Source: CALXOJ01 sp034120015 (lineage in GTDB: Bacteria; Spirochaetota; Spirochaetia; JAFGXN01). From it: a DNA stretch of 64,000 nt. Below the pieces are notes generated by a model. That model ran no database searches. It was not told where the DNA came from and saw only the letters and a list, made by a program, of their open reading frames with translations. The position numbers and the translations under genes are program-made. Location: the NCBI GenBank assembly GCA_034120015.1, contig JAXEIF010000007.1, positions 62,001 through 126,000 on the forward strand. Direction: 5' to 3'. This document shows, in pieces, positions 17,298 to 26,793 of this stretch. Numbering within the stretch: position 1 is the first letter of the stretch; each line of letters opens with the position of its first letter.

Positions 17298-18849
17298 GCG
17301 ATTTTCTCCTTCTTTTCAGAATATCGGTCAGAATTTCGATCTTAAAGAGATAAAACGAGAAGAAAAGAATCAGAACCGCTCCGATGCCGACAAGAGCTGC
17401 TGTTGCAAAATTCATCAGAGAAAAGCCTTCTTTCCAATACGACAGAAATCCGACAGCAACAAGATAGGCAGTAAAAGGGATCATCGCCAGCGTTCCTTTC
17501 CCGGCTTCTTTCAGAAAGCCCATAAAACCGATATGGTGAAGTTCACGCTTAACCAGATAAAGCTGAATAAAAAAGGCAACGGCAAAGGAAACCGAATTGG
17601 CCAGTGCCAGACCGGAAACCCGTAAAGCCGTTTCTTTCAGCCAAAGCGAACAGCCGATATCGATTAAAACAAGCACAATCGAGACCGCAACCGGAACAAA
17701 AAATTTCTGCCGTGAATAAAAAAAGCGCTGCAAAAACGTAAATCCGGCGCTGAAAAAAAGCCCGAAACTGTAATAAGAAAGAACCCGAGCCGTCAGGATC
17801 GAATCGGTCAGCGTAAATTTCCCGTGCTGCAATGTGACAGCCACCATCTGCGGTCCGAAAAGAATCAGGATGAGTGACGACGGAATCAGAAGAATATAAA
17901 GGAAAGTCAATCCGTAATTGACACTCCGGCGCAATCCTTCCGTATCGTTTTCGACCGCTTCGCGGCTCATTTTGGGAAACAGAACCGTCGACAGCGATGC
18001 TCCGAAAATTCCCTGAGGCAGTTGCCAGAAAATAATCGAATTTTTGAGTGCCGATACCGATCCGTCATCCAGTCCCGATGCGAATTTATTGGCGATCAGC
18101 TGATTGACAAAAAAAATACACGAAGCAAAGAGCACCGGAACCCAACGGCGCAGAATGGTTCGGAAATAAGGATCCCGAAAATGAAAATCGGGAGTCATCC
18201 GATACCCTTTTTTGTAAAAAACCGGCAGCTGAATCAGAATTTGTGCCACACCGCCGGAAAGAACGCCGAGCGCCATCGAAAAGATATCCCATTTTTTATG
18301 AAAAGCCAAAACCGAAATAATAACACAAACGGAAAAAACAATCGGAGCCAGTGCCGGTGTCAGAAAATGCCGGCGCGAATTGAGAGTCGCCATAATCACG
18401 GCGGAAATGCTGACAAAAAGAATATAGTGAATGAAAAACTGAAAGAGCGAAGCGGCCAGTTCGATCCGATCGGGATCTTCGTACTCGGAAAGAAAGAGAA
18501 TCACTTCCCGTTTGAAAATAACAGCCAAAACGCACAGTGGAATCAGAATCAAAAACTGAAAAGTCAGCAAAGTCCTTACCAGCCGTTTGTCACTGCCGTT
18601 TTTGTCGGCAATCGACTGCGACAGTGTCGGGATAAAGGCCGAAGAGAGAGCGCCTTCCGCCATCAGTTTCCGCAAATTGTTGGGAATATCAAAAACAAAA
18701 TTAAAGACATCGGCTTTTCCTGTGGCTCCGAAAAGATGACTGATCAGAGCCACTTTAACAAATCCGAGCATCCTCGAAAAGAGTGTCGCCACCATGACGA
18801 CCAGAGCCGAAAGCGATGTGCTTCTCTGTTTATCCTGTTCCTTTGTCAT
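17290..18849 (-). CDS. murJ: Lipid II flippase MurJ (MviN)
   Basis: 519 residues from ATG 18849, with about 14 membrane segments. MurJ flips lipid II across the inner membrane for peptidoglycan synthesis. The N-terminal block SRMLGFVKVALISHLFGATG and KADVFNFVFDIPNNLRKLMA match the family signature, as do ALSSAFIPTLSQ and the VNYGLTFLYILLIPSSLILI region. The ATG overlaps the tgt stop as ATGA and is preceded by GGGAGGAA; a much longer upstream in-frame extension would run through tgt and is rejected. The spacing implies translational coupling with tgt. Confidence 0.95.
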   Translation of the reverse strand: MTKEQDKQRSTSLSALVVMVATLFSRMLGFVKVALISHLFGATGKADVFNFVFDIPNNLRKLMAEGALSSAFIPTLSQSIADKNGSDKRLVRTLLTFQFLILIPLCVLAVIFKREVILFLSEYEDPDRIELAASLFQFFIHYILFVSISAVIMATLNSRRHFLTPALAPIVFSVCVIISVLAFHKKWDIFSMALGVLSGGVAQILIQLPVFYKKGYRMTPDFHFRDPYFRTILRRWVPVLFASCIFFVNQLIANKFASGLDDGSVSALKNSIIFWQLPQGIFGASLSTVLFPKMSREAVENDTEGLRRSVNYGLTFLYILLIPSSLILILFGPQMVAVTLQHGKFTLTDSILTARVLSYYSFGLFFSAGFTFLQRFFYSRQKFFVPVAVSIVLVLIDIGCSLWLKETALRVSGLALANSVSFAVAFFIQLYLVKRELHHIGFMGFLKEAGKGTLAMIPFTAYLVAVGFLSYWKEGFSLMNFATAALVGIGAVLILFFSFYLFKIEILTDILKRRRKSRD

Positions 18850-19979
18850 CCGTTTCCTCCCGTAAAACGCTGCAGGTACCCGTTTTTGAACTCCGTAAAA
18901 CGGTTTTCGCGAATCGAAAGACGAATACGATCCATTAAACGGTAAAAATAAGTCAGATTGTGTTCGGTAATCAGCATCGGAGCCAGGATTTCTCCCGCTT
19001 TCACAAGGTGGCGCAGATAGCCGCGGCTGTAGGTGCGGCACGCCGTACACGGGCAGCCTTCCTGCAACGGCCGCCTGTCCGTCGCATACTTTTCTTTTTT
19101 CAATGCTATCCAACCGTCATCCGTCGCCGCCGTTCCGTTTCGGGCAACCCTCGTCGGCAAAACACAGTCGAACATATCGATTCCGTCGGCAACTGCCTCA
19201 AACAGATAATCGGGAGATCCGATGCCCATTACGTAGCGCGGTTTATCTTCCGGCAGGAATTCGGCCGTATAACTTAAAAAATCGGCAAATTCGTTTTTTT
19301 CCTCACCGACCGAAAGGCCGCCGATAGCGATTCCCGGAAAATCGATTTCGTTGATCTGCTCCGCGCACATCCGCCGCAGATTTTTGTAGAAATTGCCCTG
19401 AATGATGCCGAAGAGATGGCCGGCGTAGCCGGCTTCCCGTTTTTCGAGCCATTGTTTTTTGGCGCGGACAGCCCATTCCGCGGTGATATAAGCCGCTTCT
19501 TTGGCTTTCTTCTCTGAAATTCCTTTTTCACTGCACACATCCAGAACCATCTGAATATCGGAATTCAGGATGGTCTGAAAATCGACCACCGACTCGGGCG
19601 TCAGATTATGATAACTGCCGTCAATATGACTTCGAAAACGGACTCCTTCGTGCCGGATTTTCCGAAAAGGCGCCAATGAAAAGACCTGAAAACCGCCGCT
19701 GTCGGTCAAAATATTGTGCTGCCAGCTGTCGAACTCATGCAGCGATCCGTAAGCCGCCATGACATCGGCACCCGGCCGCAAATATAAGTGATAAGTGTTG
19801 GAAAGCATCAGCCGGTATCCGATCGTTTCCAAATCACTGTGTTTTAAGGCCTTAATGGCACCGGCTGTGCCGACCGGCATAAAAACCGGTGTTTCGACAG
19901 ATCCGTGCGGTAAGTGCAAAAGTCCCAAACGCGCACGGCTGTTCGGATCCCGATATGTACATTCAAATAAAAGCTTCAT
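18846..19979 (-). CDS. tgt: Queuine tRNA-ribosyltransferase
   Basis: 377 residues from ATG 19979. It exchanges guanine-34 for preQ1/queuine in GUN tRNAs. Conserved blocks are LSNTYHLYLRPG, ILTDSGGFQVFSLAPFRKI (with the active-site Asp), GIAIGGLSVGE and DCVLPTRVARNGTAAT. The zinc site is CPCTACRTYSRGYLRHL, with a His later in ITEHNLTYFY. The start is chosen for AGGAGAG upstream and an ATGA overlap with the lptG stop; an earlier in-frame ATG lies inside lptG. Confidence 0.96.
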   Translation of the reverse strand: MKLLFECTYRDPNSRARLGLLHLPHGSVETPVFMPVGTAGAIKALKHSDLETIGYRLMLSNTYHLYLRPGADVMAAYGSLHEFDSWQHNILTDSGGFQVFSLAPFRKIRHEGVRFRSHIDGSYHNLTPESVVDFQTILNSDIQMVLDVCSEKGISEKKAKEAAYITAEWAVRAKKQWLEKREAGYAGHLFGIIQGNFYKNLRRMCAEQINEIDFPGIAIGGLSVGEEKNEFADFLSYTAEFLPEDKPRYVMGIGSPDYLFEAVADGIDMFDCVLPTRVARNGTAATDDGWIALKKEKYATDRRPLQEGCPCTACRTYSRGYLRHLVKAGEILAPMLITEHNLTYFYRLMDRIRLSIRENRFTEFKNGYLQRFTGGNG

Positions 19980-21070
19980 GTTCTGGCTCTCCTGAATAAA
20001 ATCCGTCCGATGATCAAAAAAGTAAAAAACGGAAGCCATGAGCCGACAAACGGAGGCAAAAGTCGTCCGCTGGCAAATAGTTCCGTAATCATCTGATAAA
20101 CATAATAAACAACGGCAATGATGATACTCATAAGCAGGCTGTAAAGCAAAATATTTTTGTTAAACCGACTGCCCAATGCACAGGAGATCAGAGCAACAAT
20201 GAATGTCGTAAAAGTAAACGAAAATCGTTTGTAAAATTCGATCAGTGCATCCCGGTATTTTTTGGCAACGTTGGCCTCTTTTAACTCCCCGAGCCAATCT
20301 ATTGCTTCGAGTAGCCGTAATTCCGTAATATCTTTTGTCACTTCCCGGAAGAATTTCGGCGGTTTGTTGTATTTTTCCGATCCGAGAGTATCCCGATAGC
20401 TTTCCGTAATTTTTTTTGTCTCCGGATGGACATCAAATAAACGGACTTCTCTGAAATCCCAGAAATGACCGTTCCATTCTCCTTCGCGTGCGTCGATTCG
20501 GGACAGCAAATCTCCGTCGGAAGAAAGCTGAATTAATGTAACATCATTTAAGACCTGATTTGCATCACGATAGGAACCGGCATAATAAATAATATTTTTA
20601 TCGATATCGAAAACGGCTGCCCTCTGTTTGTCTCCGTCGGATGAAGAAGTGTAATACATGACTTCGTTGTAAACATTATTTTTCATTCTCAGAGTATCGA
20701 TAACAACAAGCTCCTCAAAAAGGAAATTAAAAATACTGCCGCAAAACCCGAAGAGCAAAAGAGGAAGCACAAATTTATGAAGCGGAACCCCCGAAGAAAA
20801 AACCGCCACCAATTCGTTATTGGCATAAAAAGAACCCAAAGTATACGAAACCGCAAACAGAACCGCGATCGGCACCGAATAATGAATGCATTTGGGAACA
20901 TAAAGAACCGTTATATAAAAAATTTTGCCGAACGGAATGTCGCTGACAATATACGAATACAGATGGGAAAAAATATCGACAAAAACAATGATAAATACAA
21001 ACAGCAGCAACGCAACGGAAAAAACTTTGAGAAACTGCATAAACAGCATTTTATGTAATGTCCGCATCAT
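19976..21070 (-). CDS. lptG: LptF/LptG-family permease (second copy)
   Basis: 364 residues of the YjgP/YjgQ family. It has membrane segments near the N-terminus (about 10-110) and the C-terminus (from ~280), flanking a periplasmic beta-jellyroll domain. The family's segment YTLGSFYANNELVAVFSSGV is clear. In diderms LptF and LptG with LptB2 extract lipopolysaccharide. In treponeme-type spirochaetes, several of which lack classical LPS, the cargo is uncertain. Assignment as LptG rather than LptF rests only on order. It starts one base after the upstream paralogue and overlaps tgt as ATGA. Confidence 0.85.
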   Translation of the reverse strand: MMRTLHKMLFMQFLKVFSVALLLFVFIIVFVDIFSHLYSYIVSDIPFGKIFYITVLYVPKCIHYSVPIAVLFAVSYTLGSFYANNELVAVFSSGVPLHKFVLPLLLFGFCGSIFNFLFEELVVIDTLRMKNNVYNEVMYYTSSSDGDKQRAAVFDIDKNIIYYAGSYRDANQVLNDVTLIQLSSDGDLLSRIDAREGEWNGHFWDFREVRLFDVHPETKKITESYRDTLGSEKYNKPPKFFREVTKDITELRLLEAIDWLGELKEANVAKKYRDALIEFYKRFSFTFTTFIVALISCALGSRFNKNILLYSLLMSIIIAVVYYVYQMITELFASGRLLPPFVGSWLPFFTFLIIGRILFRRART

Positions 21071-21071
21071 A

Positions 21072-22367
21072 TCACTGCCTCATCCTGATAGAGTAAATAA
21101 TAATTCCGGCTATCCCGACAATCACATTCGGAAACCACATAATCAGTACGGCAGGAAAATCGGAAGTATACCCGATAATTTTGGCCATCATAATCAAAAC
21201 CCAGTAGACAAAAGCAAAAATACTGCCCAACCCCAAACCGACAGCCTTATCGCTTCTTTTTGAAAAAAGTCCCAAAGGAAAAGCCAGAAGAATCAGGGCA
21301 ATACACCCGGTCGGTAAAACAAACTTGTAATGATATTCGGTCTCCAGCCGGGAAAGACTCTTATTGCTGATTTTTCTGTTTTTCTGTATGAGATAGTTCT
21401 CATAATCACCGGCCAGTGAATTGATGTCCGACTGCTTATATTGTCTCATATAAAGCGAGGATTCAAACATCTCATCATATCGGCATCTCAACTGGTATAA
21501 ATCCGAGGCCACCCGCTCTTTCTGACGGATGCGGTTATTTTTCAGCCGGTCTTTTTCTTCCCGAATCATCTCACGTACCTGACTGCTCGTCATTGTCGAC
21601 GGATCGGAAGAAGAAAAAACCGTGCTGGCATAATCTTTCAGCAGGATATTGTAATCGGCCTCCCGCGCCGTCGTATAGTTATACGAATTGCGCCGGTTTT
21701 TGTCGACCGACAGCATGAAGGGGCTCCTCATATTCAGGTGCATAACCCCTTCCAGCTGTTCGTTTTGCCGGAATGTGACATCTTTGGAAACAATCACCCG
21801 CCGATTGGCATCTGGATCACGATCGACGATAATGAGATTTTTTATCAAATTTTCCTGAATATCGCCGGTAATGATAATTTTTCCCTGAATCGGGTCGGAA
21901 ACGTCGTACGGTTCGAAAATGACCGAAGCGTTCGACAACGCAACCTGATTGAGAAGCGAATACCGTTTTTCCATGCCGAGCGGAAGAAAATAGTCGTTCA
22001 TTACGAACGAAATCAAAGTCAGAATCACCGCTGCAAAGCTGAACGGGACAAAAATGTTACTGTAACGGATTCCGCTGGCCCGCATGGCCAGCATTTCGTT
22101 GTCGGAATGGAAGCGACCGACAGCCATCAGACAGCTGACCATTGTGGACAAAGGAAACGTATAGGAAAGAACATAAGGAAGCGAATAAAGTAAAAAGGTA
22201 AAGACAGTCGAAACAGGGACGTCCTTTTTCTGCATTCTTAACGCAATGACAAGAAGCTCGTTGACCAAAAACAGCGCGAAAAAAATAAAGAAGGCTACCA
22301 TAAAGGAAAGAACAAATTCCCGAAACAGGTAGCCGTAAATCGTCCAGTACCGTCTTTGTCTTTTCAC
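21072..22367 (-). CDS. lptF: LptF/LptG-family permease (first copy)
   Basis: 431 residues of the same YjgP/YjgQ family: cytoplasmic start, three membrane helices (to ~115), a long periplasmic region with a predicted coiled stretch (~260-330, EEKDRLKNNRIRQKERVAS), then three C-terminal helices. The diagnostic block is VGRFHSDNEMLAMRASGI. Longer than the neighbouring paralogue because of the coiled insertion. It starts three bases after dut. Probable role: inner-membrane half of a lipid export bridge; the transported lipid in this organism is not evident. Confidence 0.83.
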   Translation of the reverse strand: MKRQRRYWTIYGYLFREFVLSFMVAFFIFFALFLVNELLVIALRMQKKDVPVSTVFTFLLYSLPYVLSYTFPLSTMVSCLMAVGRFHSDNEMLAMRASGIRYSNIFVPFSFAAVILTLISFVMNDYFLPLGMEKRYSLLNQVALSNASVIFEPYDVSDPIQGKIIITGDIQENLIKNLIIVDRDPDANRRVIVSKDVTFRQNEQLEGVMHLNMRSPFMLSVDKNRRNSYNYTTAREADYNILLKDYASTVFSSSDPSTMTSSQVREMIREEKDRLKNNRIRQKERVASDLYQLRCRYDEMFESSLYMRQYKQSDINSLAGDYENYLIQKNRKISNKSLSRLETEYHYKFVLPTGCIALILLAFPLGLFSKRSDKAVGLGLGSIFAFVYWVLIMMAKIIGYTSDFPAVLIMWFPNVIVGIAGIIIYSIRMRQ

Positions 22368-22370
22368 CGG

Positions 22371-22808
22371 CTAAACTCCCGTCGAACCGAAGCCGCCCTC
22401 ACCGCGCCCGGTAGCCTCCAAACGGTCGACGGCAATCCATTCCGCCTGCACGACCGGAGCGATCACAAGCTGCGCGATCCGGTCGCCGGGGAAAACCGTT
22501 ACCGGGTCTTTCCCCAGATTAACGGCGATAACCTTGATTTCACCGCGGTAATCGGCATCAATGGTTCCGGGGGTGTTGACCAGCGATAAACCGTGACGAA
22601 TGGCCAGTCCCGACCGGGGACGCACCTGCGCTTCAAACCCTTCCGGGATTTGAAGATACAATCCGGTCGGTATCAGACACCGTTCCAGACTCTGCAGCCG
22701 AACCGGTTCGTCGATGTCCGCAAACAGATCCGCCCCCGAAGCCAGGGACGAACCGTAAACCGGTTTGCGGTTTTCTTTAAAAACTGCCTTGATTGGAACC
22801 TTTTTCAT
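22371..22808 (-). CDS. dut: dUTP diphosphatase
   Basis: 145 residues, standard trimeric dUTPase. It hydrolyses dUTP to dUMP and PPi, keeping uracil out of DNA and supplying dUMP. Motifs in order are ASGADLFA (I), RPRSGLAIRHG (II), NTPGTIDADYRGEIKV (III), GDRIAQLVI (IV) and GRGEGGFGSTG (V). The ATG overlaps the pnp stop as ATGA, so it is coupled to pnp in the long block. Confidence 0.97.
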   Translation of the reverse strand: MKKVPIKAVFKENRKPVYGSSLASGADLFADIDEPVRLQSLERCLIPTGLYLQIPEGFEAQVRPRSGLAIRHGLSLVNTPGTIDADYRGEIKVIAVNLGKDPVTVFPGDRIAQLVIAPVVQAEWIAVDRLEATGRGEGGFGSTGV

Positions 22809-24898
22809 TCCGATTTCTGATCCCGAACGGCATCGATATAAGACAGATTAATCCGTCCCAGTTTATCGACTTCCAGAACTTTGACGGGAATGACCTGTCC
22901 TTCTTTCAGAACATCGGTCACCTTCTCGACGCGATGATCGGCCAGCTTGGAAATATGAACCAGACCTTCTTTTCCCGGAACAAATTCGACAAAGGCGCCG
23001 AAATCCATGATTTTTTTAACGACACCCTGAAAGAGCGTTCCCGGCTTCGGATCGGTTGCGATAGCTTCGATCATTTTCATTGCCTTCTCGGCCGATTCCT
23101 GATCTTTGCCGTAAATCTGAACGGTTCCGTCCTCTTCGATCACGATTTGAGCTCCGGTTTTTTCCGTCAGAGCCTTCACCGTTTTTCCGCCACTGCCGAT
23201 AACGGCACCGACTTTGTCCGGATTGATGCGAATCGAAACAATTTTCGGTGCAAAGCGGCTGACTTCGGCTCTCGGAGAGCTCAAAGTCTGATTCATAATA
23301 CTGAGGATATGAAGACGTCCCTGTTTGGCCTGCTCCAGTGCGGTTTTCATCAGTTCGGGAGCCACCCGTTTGATTTTGATATCCATCTGGAATGCCGTGA
23401 TTCCTTCGGCGGTACCGGTGACTTTAAAATCCATATCGCCCAGATGATCTTCGTCCCCCAAAATATCGCTCAAAACAATTGCTTTGTCTCCGTCGGAAAT
23501 CAGCCCCATTGCAATACCGGCAACCGGTTTTTTAATAGGCACTCCGGCATCCAAAAGACTCAGTGTTCCGGAACAGACTGTCGCCATCGACGAAGAACCG
23601 TTCGATTCCAGAATCTCGGAAACAACACGAATTGTGTAGGGAAACTCTTTCGAATCGGGGATCATCGATTCAAGTGCCCGAAGCGCCAGATGACCGTGTC
23701 CGATTTCGCGGCGACCGGTTGTCAGTCGACCCGTTTCGCCGACACTGTACGGAGGAAAATTATAGTGAAGCATAAAATGCTCGTACGATTTGTCTCCGTC
23801 GATATCGTCGACCAGTTTTCCGTCATCCGTTGTTCCCAACGTGACGACACCCAAACTCTGTGTTTCACCGCGGGTGAAGAGCGCACTGCCGTGAGTCCGT
23901 TCCAGGACACCGACTTCGCAGGTAATCGGACGAATTTCATCTGCCTTCCGTCCGTCGATACGAATTCCGTTGTTCAGGACGGAAAGCCGGACCACTTCCC
24001 GTTCGATTTCGTCGCAAAGTGCATTCAGAAGATTGATTTCTTCCTGAGGAGTTTCTTCATTCGTAAATTGTGCAAAGATCGATTCGCGGACTTTGGCTTT
24101 TGCTTCATGACGTTCCAATTTATTTTTAACAAAGGAAGCTTTCGCATAAAGCGGCTCGGCAAAAGAACGGACGGCCGATTCGTTTTCGTAACGGAGATCG
24201 GTACCTGCCAACGGCAGTTTGGCTTTACCGACACGGGCGGCAAAATCGCGAATCTGGCGGCAGACATCGGCAATCACGACATGCGCTTTCTCGATTGCCG
24301 TCAGCATCACCTCTTCGCTCACTTCTTTCGCACCGCCTTCGACCATTGTAATTCCTTCTTCGGTTCCGGCAACAACAATATCCATCTGCCCGCTTTTAAT
24401 TTCATCGAAAGTCGGGTTGATGATGTATTCGCCGTTCACATAAGCCACGCGGACACCGGCAATCGGTCCGTCAAAAGGAATATCGGAAATCGTCACCGCT
24501 GCCGATGCGGCAATCATCGCCACCATGTCCGGCGGATTAATCTGGTCCGTCGAAACAACGGTCGGTACAACCTGAATCTCGCGGCCGAATTTCTTGGAAA
24601 AAAGCGGGCGCATCGGACGGTCAATCAGACGGGAAACCAGAATTTCCTTATCTTTCGGACGTCCCTCTCTTTTGAGAAAGCCGCCGGGAATTTTTCCCGC
24701 CGCATAATAGCGTTCGTTATACTCCACCTGAAGCGGCACAAAGTCCAGCCCCGGTGTCGGCTGTGAACTGCAGCAGACAGTCGCCAAAACGGCACTGCCG
24801 CCGTATGTCACAAAAGCGGATCCGTTTGCCTGTTTGGCCATACGGCCTGTTTCCAGAACCAGATCCTGCTTCCCGATTTTGATCGTTAATCTTTCCAT
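22805..24898 (-). CDS. pnp: Polyribonucleotide nucleotidyltransferase (PNPase)
   Basis: 697 residues, full length. It degrades RNA 3'-5' by phosphorolysis. The two RNase PH-like domains are marked by FVPLQVEYNERYYAAGKIPGG and the GRREIGHGHLALRAL / DILGDEDHLGDMDFKV region, whose acidic residues bind metal and RNA. The KH domain carries VGAVIGSGGKTVKAL, and the S1 domain ends the protein (GTLFQGVVKKIMDFGAFVEF). It follows rpsO by 18 bases, the common rpsO-pnp order. Confidence 0.98.
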   Translation of the reverse strand: MERLTIKIGKQDLVLETGRMAKQANGSAFVTYGGSAVLATVCCSSQPTPGLDFVPLQVEYNERYYAAGKIPGGFLKREGRPKDKEILVSRLIDRPMRPLFSKKFGREIQVVPTVVSTDQINPPDMVAMIAASAAVTISDIPFDGPIAGVRVAYVNGEYIINPTFDEIKSGQMDIVVAGTEEGITMVEGGAKEVSEEVMLTAIEKAHVVIADVCRQIRDFAARVGKAKLPLAGTDLRYENESAVRSFAEPLYAKASFVKNKLERHEAKAKVRESIFAQFTNEETPQEEINLLNALCDEIEREVVRLSVLNNGIRIDGRKADEIRPITCEVGVLERTHGSALFTRGETQSLGVVTLGTTDDGKLVDDIDGDKSYEHFMLHYNFPPYSVGETGRLTTGRREIGHGHLALRALESMIPDSKEFPYTIRVVSEILESNGSSSMATVCSGTLSLLDAGVPIKKPVAGIAMGLISDGDKAIVLSDILGDEDHLGDMDFKVTGTAEGITAFQMDIKIKRVAPELMKTALEQAKQGRLHILSIMNQTLSSPRAEVSRFAPKIVSIRINPDKVGAVIGSGGKTVKALTEKTGAQIVIEEDGTVQIYGKDQESAEKAMKMIEAIATDPKPGTLFQGVVKKIMDFGAFVEFVPGKEGLVHISKLADHRVEKVTDVLKEGQVIPVKVLEVDKLGRINLSYIDAVRDQKSE

Positions 24899-24916
24899 AA
24901 AAATACCTTCTTTAGA

Positions 24917-25186
24917 TTATTTTCTTAATTCGAGTTTCGCAATCAGTTCACGGTAACCGTTCAGATTGATTCTTTTGTAGTAGCGCAGCAGACGGCGGCG
25001 TTTTCCGACCAACTGCAACAGTCCGCGGCGGGAATTGTGATCTTTCGGATTGAGCTTGAAGTGCTCGGTCAGATCTCTGATGCGCTCGGTCATCAGAGCA
25101 ATCTGAACTTCCGTGGATCCGGTGTTTTTCGTGTCACCACCGAATTTTGCGATAATGTCCTGTTTCTGATCTTTTGTCAATGCCAT
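24917..25186 (-). CDS. rpsO: 30S ribosomal protein uS15
   Basis: 89 residues, exact family length. It binds 16S rRNA helices 20-22 in the platform. The conserved stretch DHNSRRGLLQLVGKRRRLL and YYKRINLNGYRELIAKLELR is typical. It starts three bases after ribF with GGAG in reach, and precedes pnp. Confidence 0.98.
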   Translation of the reverse strand: MALTKDQKQDIIAKFGGDTKNTGSTEVQIALMTERIRDLTEHFKLNPKDHNSRRGLLQLVGKRRRLLRYYKRINLNGYRELIAKLELRK

Positions 25187-25189
25187 GTT

Positions 25190-25927
25190 TTACTCCTTAT
25201 ATTTCGACAAAATAATTATTTCGATTGGCTTTTTCACCAATATCTCCCGATTCAATCGGATAAAGGCTCCTTTCACCTTTACCGTCGCTTTTTCGCCGTC
25301 AATCAGCGCATTGTAAACGCCGTCGGCCAAAACCGTCAGCCCGCACCGACGCCGAATTCCCCGTTTTTTGCCCGTTAACCGCATCGGCAGCCGGTAAGGC
25401 CGAACCAAAACCTCCGCGGCTGCTTCCGGCTTGCCGGATTCCAAAAAACGGCGTATATCGCTCGCCGAAACTTTATGTTCCGCTCCACCGGTCAGCATCA
25501 CCGCCTGCACCGCTGTTTGGGGCAACATTCGCTCCAAATCGACCACCGAAGCCGACCGGCCACTTCCGCAACGGAAATCGGCACCGACCGTCAGCCGTTC
25601 AATCCGGTAAGCGTCCGCCAGCTTCCGGAAAAACCGGTCGGCCGAAAGAGCGGCAAACCGTGTATTAAAATCGATCACGACCGCTTCGTCGAATCCGGCT
25701 GCTTCCAAATCGGCCAGCCGCATCCGAAACGGATAAACCGGTTTGCCTTTTCCCGGCGGCATTACCCGGAAGGTGACGGCGACCCGAACGGCATCCCCCG
25801 ACTCGGCAAAGGCAGCGGCCGCAAGCGTCTGATGTCCGCGGTGAAACGCATCAAAAACTCCGATAACCACGGTTGCCGGCACCGGACTCGATACCGGCTT
25901 CAGCCGATTCCACTTTGTAATCTTCAT
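25190..25927 (-). CDS. ribF: RibF-like FAD synthetase with a degenerate riboflavin-kinase domain
   Basis: 245 residues, about 50-60 shorter than bifunctional RibF. The N-terminal adenylyltransferase half is intact in outline: VVIGVFDAFHRGHQTL (GxFDxxHxGH nucleotide motif), VDLERML and KVSASDIRRFLESG (the ISSTxIR-type block). The C-terminal half should contain the flavokinase signature (GFPTAN and GVY...), but here reads RLPMRLTGKKRGIRRR then LADGVYNALI, with PTAN missing. The protein may therefore make FAD from FMN but not phosphorylate riboflavin, or use an altered kinase site. It overlaps truB by four bases. Confidence 0.82.
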   Translation of the reverse strand: MKITKWNRLKPVSSPVPATVVIGVFDAFHRGHQTLAAAAFAESGDAVRVAVTFRVMPPGKGKPVYPFRMRLADLEAAGFDEAVVIDFNTRFAALSADRFFRKLADAYRIERLTVGADFRCGSGRSASVVDLERMLPQTAVQAVMLTGGAEHKVSASDIRRFLESGKPEAAAEVLVRPYRLPMRLTGKKRGIRRRCGLTVLADGVYNALIDGEKATVKVKGAFIRLNREILVKKPIEIIILSKYKE

Positions 25928-26793
25928 TCTTCCGCCAGCACAAACCGGTACCGAAGAACGCCCGTTACGGTTTTCTCAACCATCCCGGCAAAACGATCCC
26001 GATAAAACACAGCCCAAATGCCGGATTCGAAATCATCTGCGAACCATTTTGGGGTAATCGGTTTCCCGTTAAAAAAATCGGCCGCAAATTCTTCTTTTAA
26101 CCGGCAAACCGGAAATCCCGCTCCGGAGATCAACGCCGAATCAGACAAACCCTCCCGACCCTCTTCACTCAATTCATCGACTGTCACCGCATCGGAAAGC
26201 GAAAAACCGCCGACCGACAGCCGTTCCAGCTTTGTCACGTATGCGCGACTGCCGCAGGCGCGGCCCAAATCACGGGCCAGAGATCGGATATAGGTTCCTT
26301 TCGAACAGTGTATTTCAACTTCCAAAAACGGAGAGCGGTAATCTATAATCTTCCAATCAAAGACTTCGATTTCACGCGAAGGCATTTCGATTTCGCACCC
26401 TTTCAGGGCCAGATGATACGCCCGCTGTCCGTCAATGTGAACGGCGGAATAGTGAGGAGGCTTCTGTGAAATTTTACCGCAAAAAGAAGGAAGAACGGAC
26501 TCAATTTCGGAAAGAGAGGGAATCCCGGATTCGGCAATAACACGACCTTCCGGATCCAAAGTATCTGTTTCTTTTCCGAACTCAAAAACAGCCCGATAAA
26601 CTTTGTCAAAATCCGTAAAATATTCAACAAGCCTCGTATACCGACCTGTTAAAATCAAAAGCAACCCGGAAGCAAACTGATCCAGCGTTCCGGCGTGCCC
26701 GGCTTTTTTTATATTCAGTTTTCTACGAACACGAGCCACCGTCTGAAAAGAAGTGACTCCACTCTTTTTATTTATCAGAAACAGGCGATTCAA
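25924..26793 (-). CDS. truB: tRNA pseudouridine-55 synthase
   Basis: 289 residues. TruB converts U55 of the tRNA T-arm to pseudouridine. The catalytic block KKAGHAGTLDQFASGLLLIL holds the essential Asp; TRYTRLVEYF-type and SKGTYIRSLARDLG (family KGTYIRSL) motifs follow. The start overlaps the rbfA end by 26 bases, an unusually deep overlap that implies coupling. Confidence 0.96.
   Translation of the reverse strand: MNRLFLINKKSGVTSFQTVARVRRKLNIKKAGHAGTLDQFASGLLLILTGRYTRLVEYFTDFDKVYRAVFEFGKETDTLDPEGRVIAESGIPSLSEIESVLPSFCGKISQKPPHYSAVHIDGQRAYHLALKGCEIEMPSREIEVFDWKIIDYRSPFLEVEIHCSKGTYIRSLARDLGRACGSRAYVTKLERLSVGGFSLSDAVTVDELSEEGREGLSDSALISGAGFPVCRLKEEFAADFFNGKPITPKWFADDFESGIWAVFYRDRFAGMVEKTVTGVLRYRFVLAEE

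Noticed and set aside
18850..19113. 5' extension of murJ by 88 codons
   Set aside because: The extension runs through the tgt coding sequence, while ATG 18849 has a strong ribosome site and overlaps the tgt stop as ATGA.
22793..24766. Long open frame (657 codons) on the plus strand opposite pnp
   Set aside because: It mirrors pnp codon structure, contains no recognisable motif, has no ribosome site, and pnp is fully supported on the other strand.
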